Part shown: positions 7,674-16,555 of the stretch, piece after piece
Position numbering within the stretch: the stretch's first letter is position 1
Layout: each line of letters opens with the position of its first letter
Source: Bacteroidales bacterium
GTDB taxonomy: Bacteria > Bacteroidota > Bacteroidia > Bacteroidales > Tenuifilaceae
DNA: 47,555 nucleotides
Assembly (NCBI GenBank): GCA_016931855.1
Contig: JAFGDZ010000044.1
Location: forward strand, 1 to 47,555
Reading direction: 5' to 3'
Made by a program: the position numbers and the translations under genes
Notes under the pieces: model-generated
Told to the model about the DNA's origin: nothing
Databases searched by the model: none
The model's input: only the letters and a program-made list of their open reading frames with translations

Positions 7674-9662
7674 ATGAACACGGGACGCAAATCGATTCTC
7701 TTAGTACTTGCAATGCTAGCGCTAAGTATGTTCCCAGCCAAGGCACAGGAAATTATTGACCTACAAAGCCGCCAACTGGGCGAAAAAATAAACCTAGAGT
7801 ACTCAATAGTAGGCGAAAAAATAGGTCAGCTATTTACTGTTACCCCATTTTACTCAACCAACGGTGGCAAAACCTTCGTGCCAATGAAAAGCGTTACAGG
7901 AAACGTTGGCCAACGCGTAATGGGAGGCAAAAACCAAATTATCATTTGGGATGCACTAAAAGATACCAAGGAACTTAACGGCGATGTAGTGTTTAAACTA
8001 GTAGCCAATGGTAAAAGCATTGAGGCTACAGAGCAATTGTTTAGCAAGGTTAACTTTAAGCTTGAAAGCCTTCATAAAAAAGACAATAATCAGCTGGAGC
8101 TGGTTCTAAATATCACCAACAACGGCCCAGCCCGCGATTTAAAGCTAATAAACGGGCTAATCACCATTACCGATTTTAACAAGCAAAAGTACGACGCACA
8201 ACGAGGCAACCTAGGTGGCGTTGCAGGAAACGAGCGCTACTCAACACCTCAGCGCAAAATTAAAACAGGCGAAAGCGTTAAGGCCGTTTTTACTTTTGAT
8301 AGAATCCCATCGGATCTAAACCGCATTATGCGCCTTGATATTGGAGCAGAGCTGCTAACCATTGATATTGGGCTAGACCTAGAAATTGGCAACCTACAGT
8401 TTAGAGACCTTCCCGTAACCACGGCTAAAACCGCGGAGATGAAGTCCGAAATATCTAAAAAAGCCCAAGCCGTTACGCAACCCATGTTCTATGCAATAAA
8501 AAAAGCTGAAGAAATTAAGCAAGTTGCCGATATAACCCCACCTACCTTCACCATTACAGCTCCAGAAAATGTTGCCCTTATTGGTAGCGAAGCCACCAGA
8601 GGAAGACCCTACGCGCAGTCCACAATACTTGCCGACGATAAGCGCAAGCGCTCTGTTACAGGGGGAGAACTAGACCTTATTGTAACCAACAGCCAGCTAA
8701 CTGTTAAAGGGCAAGCAAAGGACGAAAGCGGAATATTTGAGGTTAAGGTAAACGGAAAAAATGCAACCCTTAGCCCCAACGGAACCTTTGAAACAACACT
8801 AGCTCTTGCCTCTGGTAAAAACGATGTTGTAATTAGGGTACTCGATAGCCAAAAGAACAGCGCTGAGAAAAAGTTTATTGTTGTTTACCAAGTACAAGGG
8901 AAACCCGTTAGCAGCGAAACCGAGGAGCTTGACCTTATTTTTGATGAGGAAAAGCGCATGCCGCAGTACTACGCTGTGATTGTAGGTGTAAACGAATATC
9001 CCGACACACAAATAGCCGATTTAAGCAACCCTATTAGCGATGCACAAAAGCTATTCAACGTACTAACCACACGCTATACCTTTGAACCATCCAATGTGAT
9101 ATTCATACAGAACGCATCGCGGGGCCAGCTTATAGATGAGCTTGACAAGCTAACCCGCAGGGTTACTAAGAATGATAACCTGCTGATTTTCTTTGCAGGA
9201 CACGGCTACTGGGATAAGGACACTGAGCTTGGTTACTGGCTACCGAGTGACGCTAGGGCTACCAGCACGGCAAACTGGATGGCTAACAGCCAAATTCGCG
9301 ATTACATTAGGGCCATAAAATCAAAGCACACCCTGCTTATTGCCGACGCCTGCTTTAGCGGAGGCATATTTAAAACCCTAAAGGCTTTTGAGGAAGGCTC
9401 GGCGCCATTAACCAAAGCCTACGACAAGCCAAGCCGTAAGGCAATGACAAGCGGTGCTCTAACCGAAGTGCCAGACCAAAGCATATTCCTTGAACAGCTG
9501 GTTAAACGCTTATCGGAGAACACGCAGGACTACATCTCGGCCGAAGAGGTGTTTAGCAGTATAAGGAACGTTGTTATGAATGGCAGCCCAACAACACCGC
9601 TATACGGCGACATTAAAGACACTGGCGATGAGGGAGGTGACTTCCTTTTTGTTAAAAAGTAG
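7674..9662 (+). CDS. Exported caspase-fold (peptidase C14-like) protein
   Basis: 662-residue protein with a signal peptide (about 1-24, ending FPAKAQ). Residues ~25-115 form a small domain seen in other Bacteroidota exported proteins (STNGGKTFVPMKSV...GGKNQIIIWDAL). Residues ~140-250 look beta-rich, and ~285-405 include an Ig-like module (AKDESGIFEVKVNGKNA...NDVVIRVLDS). The caspase domain covers about 428-655: YYAVIVGVNEY opens it, His510 lies in FFAGHGYW and Cys560 in IADACFSGG, the expected catalytic dyad. Both residues are present, so proteolytic activity, probably after basic or acidic residues, is plausible. Export to the periplasm or surface is unusual against the better-known cytoplasmic bacterial caspases. 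It sits between the LPP20-like lipoprotein and a coiled-coil protein in one apparent operon. Substrate unknown. Confidence 0.9.
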   Translation: MNTGRKSILLVLAMLALSMFPAKAQEIIDLQSRQLGEKINLEYSIVGEKIGQLFTVTPFYSTNGGKTFVPMKSVTGNVGQRVMGGKNQIIIWDALKDTKELNGDVVFKLVANGKSIEATEQLFSKVNFKLESLHKKDNNQLELVLNITNNGPARDLKLINGLITITDFNKQKYDAQRGNLGGVAGNERYSTPQRKIKTGESVKAVFTFDRIPSDLNRIMRLDIGAELLTIDIGLDLEIGNLQFRDLPVTTAKTAEMKSEISKKAQAVTQPMFYAIKKAEEIKQVADITPPTFTITAPENVALIGSEATRGRPYAQSTILADDKRKRSVTGGELDLIVTNSQLTVKGQAKDESGIFEVKVNGKNATLSPNGTFETTLALASGKNDVVIRVLDSQKNSAEKKFIVVYQVQGKPVSSETEELDLIFDEEKRMPQYYAVIVGVNEYPDTQIADLSNPISDAQKLFNVLTTRYTFEPSNVIFIQNASRGQLIDELDKLTRRVTKNDNLLIFFAGHGYWDKDTELGYWLPSDARATSTANWMANSQIRDYIRAIKSKHTLLIADACFSGGIFKTLKAFEEGSAPLTKAYDKPSRKAMTSGALTEVPDQSIFLEQLVKRLSENTQDYISAEEVFSSIRNVVMNGSPTTPLYGDIKDTGDEGGDFLFVKK

Positions 9663-9718
9663 ATAAAAACCATAACATACACCAACAACCACCGTAAAAC
9701 GGGAAAACCCATATCACT

Positions 9719-10249
9719 ATGAAAAAATTGCTTCCCTCTTTTTTAATCCTAGCAGCAGGCATGTGCCTTTTTAGTGTAACGGCTAATGCACAGGATGATG
9801 CAAAACTCAAGAAACTACAGGACAAGGTTGATGCTGCACAGCTAAAGGTTGACCTTGCCGATGCTAAAGTTTTTACAGCCGATAGCCTTATACAAGCAGG
9901 TCAGGTAATGATTGACGAGGCTAGCGCTGAACTAAAAACTCTTGCTGCCGAACAAAAAGAGATTGAAAAAACCTACTTTAACGAAAGAAAACCTCTTGAC
10001 AAACAAATGCGTTCTAACGATAAAGAGGCCGTTAACGAAGCCAAAGCTGAAGTTAAGCAGCTAGAGGCACAGTACAAGATTGATACTAAAGCATGGAACG
10101 ATAAATATAAAGTTGAGGTTAAAAAGTACTCTACCGGCGAAAAGATGGTAGAAAAAGGAAAAACGGCTCTAAAAAAAGCAAAAACATCAAAAAAGGATGC
10201 CGAGAAGCTACTTAAAGACGCCGAAAAAGCCCTTGAGAAAGGCGCTTAG
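9719..10249 (+). CDS. Periplasmic coiled-coil protein of unknown function
   Basis: 176 residues with a clean signal peptide (MKKLLPSFLILAAGMCLFSV, cleavage probably after ANA, mature protein starting near QDD). The mature part is almost wholly charged, with alternating Lys/Glu/Asp and Ala/Leu heptads (about residues 27-90 and 95-175), so it should form one or two long helices or coiled coils. There is no lipobox and no enzyme motif. It starts 56 bp after the caspase-fold gene and is followed 21 bp downstream by a strong terminator, closing the three-gene unit. It might serve as a partner, scaffold or substrate of the caspase; this is inference from position only. Confidence 0.78.
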   Translation: MKKLLPSFLILAAGMCLFSVTANAQDDAKLKKLQDKVDAAQLKVDLADAKVFTADSLIQAGQVMIDEASAELKTLAAEQKEIEKTYFNERKPLDKQMRSNDKEAVNEAKAEVKQLEAQYKIDTKAWNDKYKVEVKKYSTGEKMVEKGKTALKKAKTSKKDAEKLLKDAEKALEKGA

Positions 10250-10270
10250 CTAAAAATTAACTTGAGGTTA

Positions 10271-10309
10271 GAGGCTGTTTCACGTAACTGTGGGCAGCCT
10301 CTTTTTTTT
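10271..10309 (+). terminator. Intrinsic terminator of the caspase cluster
   Basis: The stem GAGGCTG (10271-10277) pairs with CAGCCTC (10295-10301) and is followed by eight T residues at 10302-10309. It lies 21 bp after the coiled-coil gene. Confidence 0.88.
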
Positions 10310-10342
10310 ATTGTTTTGCACTAGCCAACTGTGATGTTGGCT

Positions 10343-10363
10343 GTATTTCGTATCTCGTATTTG
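10343..10363. repeat. Heptamer tandem repeat, three units
   Basis: The sequence divides exactly into GTATTTC, GTATCTC and GTATTTG, a seven-base period with one or two changes per unit. It lies in a non-coding gap, 80-90 bp before a second, unrelated heptamer tract. Confidence 0.6.
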
Positions 10364-10433
10364 GTGCTTTATACTCATACTTAAAAACAGAACCCTTTAA
10401 TCTCGTCCTGGGGCAGGTTTCAGGTTTCGGAAT

Positions 10434-10503
10434 ATTAAACCTTAAATCTTGAACTTTGAATACTGAACGCTAACCTTCACCTTTGAATTTTAACCTTTCC
10501 TCC
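10434..10503. repeat. Degenerate heptamer tandem repeat (YTTGAAY type)
   Basis: Seven-base units ATTAAAC, CTTAAAT, CTTGAAC, TTTGAAT, ACTGAAC, GCTAACC follow in register, then less perfect units up to about 10503. The approximate consensus is YTTGAAY. No reading frame covers it. Low-complexity heptamer tracts of this style occur between genes in some Bacteroidota; their function is unknown to me. Confidence 0.55.
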
Positions 10504-10652
10504 CAACCCCAACCGAATTAGCTAAACTATTACTATTTTGGGCAATCATAAAAAGTGTAAAATTTAGGTAATGATAAAGCAGCGCTACCCATTACGTCCG
10601 AAATGAAGGGGCTGTACACAAATTGGTATCGGACAAAACAAACCGAATCTTA

Positions 10653-11942
10653 ATGGAAAAGACGAAAAGTGGAATAAAATCGTTCTCAAAAAACTTCTGG
10701 ACAGTTATTGTAATGGAGTTCTTTGAGCGGGGATCGTACTACGGCGTAATGTCCATCCTTTCTGTTTACCTTGTTCTGGATGTAACGCAGGGAGGGCTTG
10801 GCTTTTCAAAGGAGAGCGTAGGAGTGATTAAGAGCGTAATCACGCCGCTGCTCTATTTACTCCCCATCCTATCGGGAGCCATTGCCGACCAGTTTGGCTA
10901 TAAAAAAACCCTCACCTTTGCCTTTGTGGTAATGAGCCTTGGATACTTCCTTACCAGCATTAGCACGGAGTATCACCACGTTTTTTTAAGTCTGATGCTA
11001 ATGGTAACTGGAGCTGGATTCTTTAAGCCCATCATATCGGGAACTATTGCCCGCACAACCGACGAGAACAATTCCTCGCTTGGTTTTGGTATCTTTTACT
11101 GGACAATTAACCTTGGGGCATTCCTTGTACCCCTAATTCTTATTCCCTACCTAAAGGGTATTGGTTGGAACTACATTTTCCTAATGGCCGCTGTGGGTAC
11201 TGGCTGGTTAATACTACTAAACCTGTTTGTTTACAAGGAACCCGAACGTCCACAAACTCAAAAATCGATTCTTGATGTACTAAAGGGCATCGTACTGGTA
11301 GTTAAAGACTTCCGTTTTATTATAATGATAGCCATTTACTCCTGTTTCTGGATCCTGTACTTCCAGATGTTTGATACCGTGCTATGGTACCTAACCGAGT
11401 ACATGGACATGGCTCCAGTAAACAGCGCAGTAAATTCTGTTCTTGCACTGTTCACGGAGAATCCTTCGTGGAAGTTTGAGGCGGAACATGTTACCGTTAT
11501 TAACGCAGGAACAATTATCCTGTTGCAGCTTATAATCTCAAGCATAGTAAAGAATACCAAAGCATTACCCACAATGATATTTGGTATAGCACTAGGTACT
11601 ATTGGTATGGGAATTCTGGCCATATCAACCCATGCTTGGGTATTTATGGCTGGTATTATGATTTTTTCTATTGGCGAAATGACCGCACACCCCAAGTTCA
11701 TATCGTACGTTGGGCTAATTGCTCCACCCGATAAAAAGGCGCTTTACCTTGGCTACAGCTTCCTTTACGGGGTTATTGGTAGCGGTATTGGAGGAGTGCT
11801 TGGGGCGTACACCTACGTTAAGTTTGTAACCGATATGGGTCGCCCGGGACTACTTTGGTTCATGTTTAGCATGATTGGTGTTGCCACTATTATTGGACTA
11901 CTGCTATTTAATAAGTACTTGGCGCCCAAAAGGGATGTTTAG
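10653..11942 (+). CDS. POT/PTR2-family proton-dependent oligopeptide transporter
   Basis: Inner-membrane transporter of the major facilitator superfamily, 429 residues from ATG 10653 (MEKTKSG). A longer reading would need a TTG at 10623 and is less likely. The family signature ExxERxxYYG is at residues 22-31 (EFFERGSYYG), which in POT transporters takes part in proton coupling. Loop 2-3 reads GAIADQFGYKK, another typical MFS motif, and GEMTAHPKFISYVG near residue 350 matches the POT helix-10 region. About 12 membrane helices are visible. It probably imports di/tripeptides or related substrates driven by protons; the exact substrate is unknown. It appears monocistronic, with a shared bidirectional terminator directly after it. 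Confidence 0.9.
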   Translation: MEKTKSGIKSFSKNFWTVIVMEFFERGSYYGVMSILSVYLVLDVTQGGLGFSKESVGVIKSVITPLLYLLPILSGAIADQFGYKKTLTFAFVVMSLGYFLTSISTEYHHVFLSLMLMVTGAGFFKPIISGTIARTTDENNSSLGFGIFYWTINLGAFLVPLILIPYLKGIGWNYIFLMAAVGTGWLILLNLFVYKEPERPQTQKSILDVLKGIVLVVKDFRFIIMIAIYSCFWILYFQMFDTVLWYLTEYMDMAPVNSAVNSVLALFTENPSWKFEAEHVTVINAGTIILLQLIISSIVKNTKALPTMIFGIALGTIGMGILAISTHAWVFMAGIMIFSIGEMTAHPKFISYVGLIAPPDKKALYLGYSFLYGVIGSGIGGVLGAYTYVKFVTDMGRPGLLWFMFSMIGVATIIGLLLFNKYLAPKRDV

Positions 11943-11960
11943 CCCCTTGTATAAAACTGC

Positions 11961-11985
11961 AAAAGCCGCTATATAAGCGGCTTTT
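11961..11985. terminator. Bidirectional terminator between the transporter and MBL genes
   Basis: AAAAGCCGCT (11961-11970) and AGCGGCTTTT (11976-11985) form a perfect 10-bp stem with a five-base loop, with A/T tracts on both flanks. It serves the plus-strand transporter and the minus-strand MBL gene, which converge here. Confidence 0.85.
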
Positions 11986-12011
11986 GTTATTTTTACTACA
12001 ACAAGAAGTAT

Positions 12012-12797
12012 CTAGTAACAAAGCACAAATCCGCTTTTTAAGGGCTGCTTTCCATACTTTGCAAAGAATTGCGCCGATACCTCAAACGAGGTGCAATGCG
12101 AGGGAACAACCTCTTGCACTCCCAGCTCTTCCATATGCTCAATGGTTTTGTAGTACTGCTCATCAACCTTATCAAGGTGCAGCCCTCCCACAACCGCTCT
12201 AACGCTGCGCTGACCAGTAACCCTAATTGCATAATCAACAATATTGCATATGCCAGCGTGCGAGCAGCCCGTTACCACTACTAACCCCTTAGGCGTTTTA
12301 ATGGCAATGGCCGTGTCGTCGGGAATAAAATCGGGCGACATATCGGTGTAGGCAAAATCGGTTGTTTGGCTCTCGAAATTGTTTAGTCGCGGGATCTCGC
12401 CAAGAAAAACCATTTGCTCCGAGAGCCATACCGGCTCAACGCTTAGGCGCATGTTAAACTTTTGGGCAGCCTCGGAACGAGTAATAGGAATGCCCACTGG
12501 GTTGCCGCTACGCTTACTAATGCGCGAGGCAAAAATATCGGGGTGTGCTACCAGCAATAGTCCCGAAGGTAGGTGTACCAACCCGTTTCCATGATCCCAG
12601 TGACCGTGGCTAAGCACAACATAATCGGATTTGGCAACATCAATACCTAGCTTCGCTGCATTTTGGAGAAATAGGTTGGAGCTGCCCGTATCGAGCAGCA
12701 CATCCTTATCGGCACTAATAAAGTACGATAACCCATGCTCGGCCTTAAAGCTGCGGCCAGCAATATTGTCAACAAGTACGCTAATTTTCACGGTCAT
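12012..12797 (-). CDS. Metallo-beta-lactamase-fold hydrolase (COG1237-like)
   Basis: 261 residues from the ATG at 12797 (MTVKISVLVDN). The metal-binding motif HxHxDH is complete: H64, H66, D68, H69 in SHGHWDHG. Later conserved features are VTGCSHAGICN (about 170-180), carrying the next metal-ligand His, and VPSHCTSF near the C-terminus with the last His. The overall pattern resembles COG1237 enzymes related to ribofuranosyl-aminobenzene phosphate synthase, but the bacterial substrates of this group are mostly unknown. No signal peptide, so probably cytoplasmic. Its start lies inside the 3' end of the sensor-kinase gene (17-bp overlap), so translation is probably coupled to the kinase. The longer reading with an upstream ATG at 12827 would overlap further and is less likely. 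Confidence 0.85.
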   Translation of the reverse strand: MTVKISVLVDNIAGRSFKAEHGLSYFISADKDVLLDTGSSNLFLQNAAKLGIDVAKSDYVVLSHGHWDHGNGLVHLPSGLLLVAHPDIFASRISKRSGNPVGIPITRSEAAQKFNMRLSVEPVWLSEQMVFLGEIPRLNNFESQTTDFAYTDMSPDFIPDDTAIAIKTPKGLVVVTGCSHAGICNIVDYAIRVTGQRSVRAVVGGLHLDKVDEQYYKTIEHMEELGVQEVVPSHCTSFEVSAQFFAKYGKQPLKSGFVLCY

Positions 12798-15700
12798 ATT
12801 CGTCTCCTTTATAAACGGGTAATTCAATGGTAAAGGTTGTTGCCCCTGGTTGCGACTGGAATGATATTTTACCGCCCAGCCCCTCTACAATTCCCTTTGA
12901 TATGGCTAGCCCCAGTCCCGTTCCCGATGATTTTGTGGTAAAATTGGGGCTGAATATCTTAGCCTGAAGATCTAAGGGTATTCCGCCACCATTATCGGTA
13001 ACATCAATAATAACAGAGCGTTGTACACAGTAGGCATCAACCCTAATAACGCCTTTCCGTCCTAACGGAATGGATTGCACCGCATTCTTTAACAAATTCA
13101 CAAATACGCGGGAAAGCTGCTCCCTGTCGGCCTTCACCTGGAATACCGCCTCGGGCTGCTTACTTACTGCTATTGATATGTTTTTATAGGCCGAGAAGAT
13201 GTGCGTTGCCTCATCTAGAAGCCTATAAACATCAACAGTATCAAACTTAAGGGCAGGCATTTTTGCAAAGTTAGAGAACTCGGTAGCAATGGTTGCCAGC
13301 GTGTTAATCTGCTCAATTAGCGAGGCGGCAAACTTATCAAAGTGCTTATCCCAATCGGGGTCGCCATGCTTGCGGCGCATGGTAAGATGCTGCAGGCTTA
13401 GCTTAATGGGCGTTAGCGGGTTCTTGATTTCGTGGGCAACCTGCCTGGCCATTTCGCGCCAAGCGCTTTCGCGCTGGCTACGGGCTAGCTCCTCGGCGCT
13501 ACGTGCTAGCGCTTCAACCATTCGGTTATACTCCTTAACAAGGCGGCCAACCTCATCGTCGTACTCGTAGTATAGCGGCTCGTTATGCCCCGATATGTCA
13601 ACCCTACGAAGCTTATCGCGGATTAGCTCAAGGGGACGGGAAATTTGGTTGGCAACAAAAATGGCCACCGATAATGCAATAAGAATTAGCAGCGCGTAAA
13701 TGTTAACAAGCACCACCACAATAGAGTAAATTTCGCGTTTAAACTCATCCTGCTTGGTAAAGTAAGGCAGGTTAACGTATGCTATTGTTTGGTTTGTATC
13801 GTCGATTAAGGGAACGTATGCCGATAGGTATGAGAGCATACCTATGCGCTCCTTATTGAGTAGCCGCTGGCTTTGCATTGCCTTCATTTGGTAAAACGCA
13901 ACGGGATCCATGAGCTTGCCCAGCAGCTGCCGCTCAAAAATCTCGGGTCGCGATGAGGCAATAAGCACTCCGGTGGTATCGTACAGGTTAATATCGGCAT
14001 AAAACACATTACTTAAGCGTATTAGCCTAAAGGTTATATACTCTGCCATTGAAGGGTGTATCATATCGGCATCAACCAAATCGTGCTCAATTTCAACCAT
14101 TAGCGAGAGCAGCTTCTCATTTAGCGACTCATAGTTCTTTTGCTCGAAATTCTTAACGCTATACACAATGGTTACCGCCCCTACCATAATAAGCGACAGC
14201 AGCACAATTACCACAACTACTCGTTTTATTTTGCCCCTAAAACCAGCCAACCGGACAGATAGCTCCAGGGGAAACCCTGCAATAAGCAGCTGCACCACAA
14301 GAATAAAGAAGAAGAGCAGTAAAACATATGCAAATGAGGCGGTTATGTTAAAAAGGTTAACCTTTGGTTTGCTTAGCACAATAACATTATCGGCATTGGG
14401 CCTATAAACGATGTGCCCCATATCGCTACTCCTAATGTAGCTAAAAGCGTTTACAGTATCGGCCGAGAATCGTTCTTCTAAGGGGTAGGAGAACCCGCCC
14501 GTTTGCGCAATAAGCCTGCCCTGATGGTACTTGGCTGTAGAGTAGTAGCTCATTTGGCTCTTTGATGCCAGCTTCCCTTCAAGTAGCAGCTCTGGATACC
14601 CCAAGAACTCTGAGTTGAGCTTTGAGTCCATCTCAATGTAAAGGTTTGCCCTTGTAAGGGAATCCAGCGCAACGGAGAACACGCCCAAGTAGCTAATCCT
14701 CCCCGTTTGATTGCTTAAATAGTAAAAGTTAGTTCCTCTTATAAGCGTACCCTTTTCGGCGGCCATGCTGGAGAAAAAGCCCTCGCAGCCAACCTTTAAT
14801 CCAGAGTTATCCAGTATTAGCTCTGAGCCCGCAAAGCAAACAGTTGCCTGAAAATCAAACTTTTTTAAGTAGCCAGAGAAGTACTCCTCATTTATGTAGG
14901 CATACAAATCAAACTCATTATCAGAGATATTGGAAATAAGCTGATTGATTTTTGAGTCTTTGGCGATGCCTTGCGATACATCTTTCAGAAGCATTTCGGC
15001 AACAGGGTCACGCTCTGAGCTAAGATTTAGGGCAATAACCTTTCTAACCTCGATGTCCTTTTGCAGGGCAAAATCGGATACTAAGAAAACGGATAGCACC
15101 GATATTACCGCCGCAAACAGCACAACGTGAGACGACCTGTAAGCGGCTCCCTTTTTAGAGAACCACGCCAACACAATAGGAATAAGCAGCAGTAAGGCAA
15201 TGCCATAAACCGATACTGCAAAGCCCATAAGGTAGAAAAGCAGCAGCGCCAGTGCTATGCCTATAAAAGAGAAACTTATACGCCCCCAAATGCCCTTGCC
15301 GCAACCACAAAAGCCCAGCCAGAGGTGATTAAGAAGGAATGCCGAACCAAATAGCAGCCCAATTGCGATGTAACCAATAAGGGTATATACCGACAAATCG
15401 AAAATACGGTAAGCCTCAAATGTTACGGTGGAGTGGAGTATAAGGGATTGGAAAAGATTATCGGTAGCAAGGAGCAAGAAGGCACTGGCAACCGATAGCA
15501 ATGCGATTATATATGGTCTAAACCTCCTTACTGGAACCACCGCTTTAAAGCAGCGGTAGGCCAAAGCAACAATGGCAAATAGGATTACAGCATTTAGGGC
15601 CAAATCGCCCAACGAGGGGAACAGCCACGAGAGAGCAAAAACCTCGGGGCCAAACAGGCTGGACCCCGTACTTAGCGGCCAGCCCAAGCTTAGATTTAAC

Positions 15701-16464
15701 AATCGAAGAACAATAACCACGGGAGCTATTACCCAAAACATTCTAAAGCGGTACCGCCCAGCCAAACGGGTAAAGGGCAAGGAGAATAGTAACGCCAGCA
15801 ACAGAAAGAACGAGCACCACTGCGCCGCTATAGCAAGTGAGTCCCATGTAAAAACCGAAAATTTGGGAACCAACGGCAATAGGTAAAAAAGAGGTTTGCC
15901 ATATAATGCTACAGGTATTGCACCCTCGGCACTAGTGGCCGATAAGCCGTAATCATTCAACGCACCAAGTTGGCTGGAAAAGGCGCTCCTTAGGAACCTA
16001 TTCTCGTAAGGATAATCGGTTCTAATGCGCACTAACGATACAACCACATCGTTGTTGCTGTGATGAGAGGACCAAACGTACCACGAGTTTTGCACCCTAA
16101 CCAGAGTATCCCTATCAGCCCCCAATAAATCTAATGGCAAATCGAGGCTTTGAGACCAAAAAACCAAACGATTACCGGAGTAAACAAAGTAAGCAATGCC
16201 TTTTCCCCTTGCGCCTAATCCAAATTGCGCCTGATTAAGGTCAAACAGCGCATCCACACCATGCATGGAGTACTGCTTAAGTAGAAAGTTAGCATCGGCT
16301 TTAGCCTCCCTTACAAGGGACTCAAGCTTACTGGATAGCTCTTTGGTATCCTTTAGCGATGATGATTTTTGCGATAGCCGCCCCTCCGAAAACACCGAGA
16401 AGGCATAACAAAAGGCTGCCAGTAGCAGAAAGAGCAAAGGAATATGGTAACGGCTAAGTTTCAT
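12781..16464 (-). CDS. Very large NtrY-like membrane sensor histidine kinase
   Basis: 1227 residues, far longer than common sensor kinases. In order: membrane helix ~8-25; extracytoplasmic region ~26-205; a cluster of about seven to eight membrane helices ~210-460; a second extracytoplasmic region ~465-700; two helices between about 710 and 780; a third extracytoplasmic region; a helix ~915-938; HAMP near 940-990; HisKA with phospho-acceptor His1011 in VAHEIKNPLTPIKLSL; and HATPase_c to ~1220 (N box FVNLLKNAVQSIP, G boxes DVTDNGGGIP and GTGLGLAISKGIVEGLGG). The HEIKNPLTPIKLS motif is typical of NtrY-type kinases. No response regulator gene is adjacent. The downstream MBL gene overlaps its 3' end. 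The signal sensed is unknown. Confidence 0.93.
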   Translation of the reverse strand: MKLSRYHIPLLFLLLAAFCYAFSVFSEGRLSQKSSSLKDTKELSSKLESLVREAKADANFLLKQYSMHGVDALFDLNQAQFGLGARGKGIAYFVYSGNRLVFWSQSLDLPLDLLGADRDTLVRVQNSWYVWSSHHSNNDVVVSLVRIRTDYPYENRFLRSAFSSQLGALNDYGLSATSAEGAIPVALYGKPLFYLLPLVPKFSVFTWDSLAIAAQWCSFFLLLALLFSLPFTRLAGRYRFRMFWVIAPVVIVLRLLNLSLGWPLSTGSSLFGPEVFALSWLFPSLGDLALNAVILFAIVALAYRCFKAVVPVRRFRPYIIALLSVASAFLLLATDNLFQSLILHSTVTFEAYRIFDLSVYTLIGYIAIGLLFGSAFLLNHLWLGFCGCGKGIWGRISFSFIGIALALLLFYLMGFAVSVYGIALLLLIPIVLAWFSKKGAAYRSSHVVLFAAVISVLSVFLVSDFALQKDIEVRKVIALNLSSERDPVAEMLLKDVSQGIAKDSKINQLISNISDNEFDLYAYINEEYFSGYLKKFDFQATVCFAGSELILDNSGLKVGCEGFFSSMAAEKGTLIRGTNFYYLSNQTGRISYLGVFSVALDSLTRANLYIEMDSKLNSEFLGYPELLLEGKLASKSQMSYYSTAKYHQGRLIAQTGGFSYPLEERFSADTVNAFSYIRSSDMGHIVYRPNADNVIVLSKPKVNLFNITASFAYVLLLFFFILVVQLLIAGFPLELSVRLAGFRGKIKRVVVVIVLLSLIMVGAVTIVYSVKNFEQKNYESLNEKLLSLMVEIEHDLVDADMIHPSMAEYITFRLIRLSNVFYADINLYDTTGVLIASSRPEIFERQLLGKLMDPVAFYQMKAMQSQRLLNKERIGMLSYLSAYVPLIDDTNQTIAYVNLPYFTKQDEFKREIYSIVVVLVNIYALLILIALSVAIFVANQISRPLELIRDKLRRVDISGHNEPLYYEYDDEVGRLVKEYNRMVEALARSAEELARSQRESAWREMARQVAHEIKNPLTPIKLSLQHLTMRRKHGDPDWDKHFDKFAASLIEQINTLATIATEFSNFAKMPALKFDTVDVYRLLDEATHIFSAYKNISIAVSKQPEAVFQVKADREQLSRVFVNLLKNAVQSIPLGRKGVIRVDAYCVQRSVIIDVTDNGGGIPLDLQAKIFSPNFTTKSSGTGLGLAISKGIVEGLGGKISFQSQPGATTFTIELPVYKGDEYDREN

Positions 16465-16555
16465 GGTAAGCTAATTTTGGATTGGCAAGCCTTAACAAAA
16501 AGCGAGCCCTAACAGCGTTGCTCTAATGCGAATAGCTAGCAGCAAGGGCAAATAC

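Larger units (their letters stand above)
10310..10652. other. Intergenic region before the POT transporter
   Basis: About 340 bases with no supportable gene. It holds the two heptamer repeat tracts and otherwise plain sequence; no complete TAnnTTTG box was found. Confidence 0.6.

Noticed and set aside
10343-10503. Possible CRISPR array
   Set aside because: The period is seven bases with no spacers; these are simple tandem repeats.
11336-11701. 121-codon minus-strand frame within the POT transporter
   Set aside because: It is antisense to conserved transporter helices and has no recognisable features.
12012-12284. Plus-strand and shifted minus-strand reading frames over the MBL gene
   Set aside because: They have no domain or signal and lie opposite or inside a gene with a complete metal motif; treated as shadows.
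15572-15886. 104-codon plus-strand frame opposite the large kinase
   Set aside because: It lies antisense to a membrane-helix region, where long chance frames are common; the composition is not protein-like.
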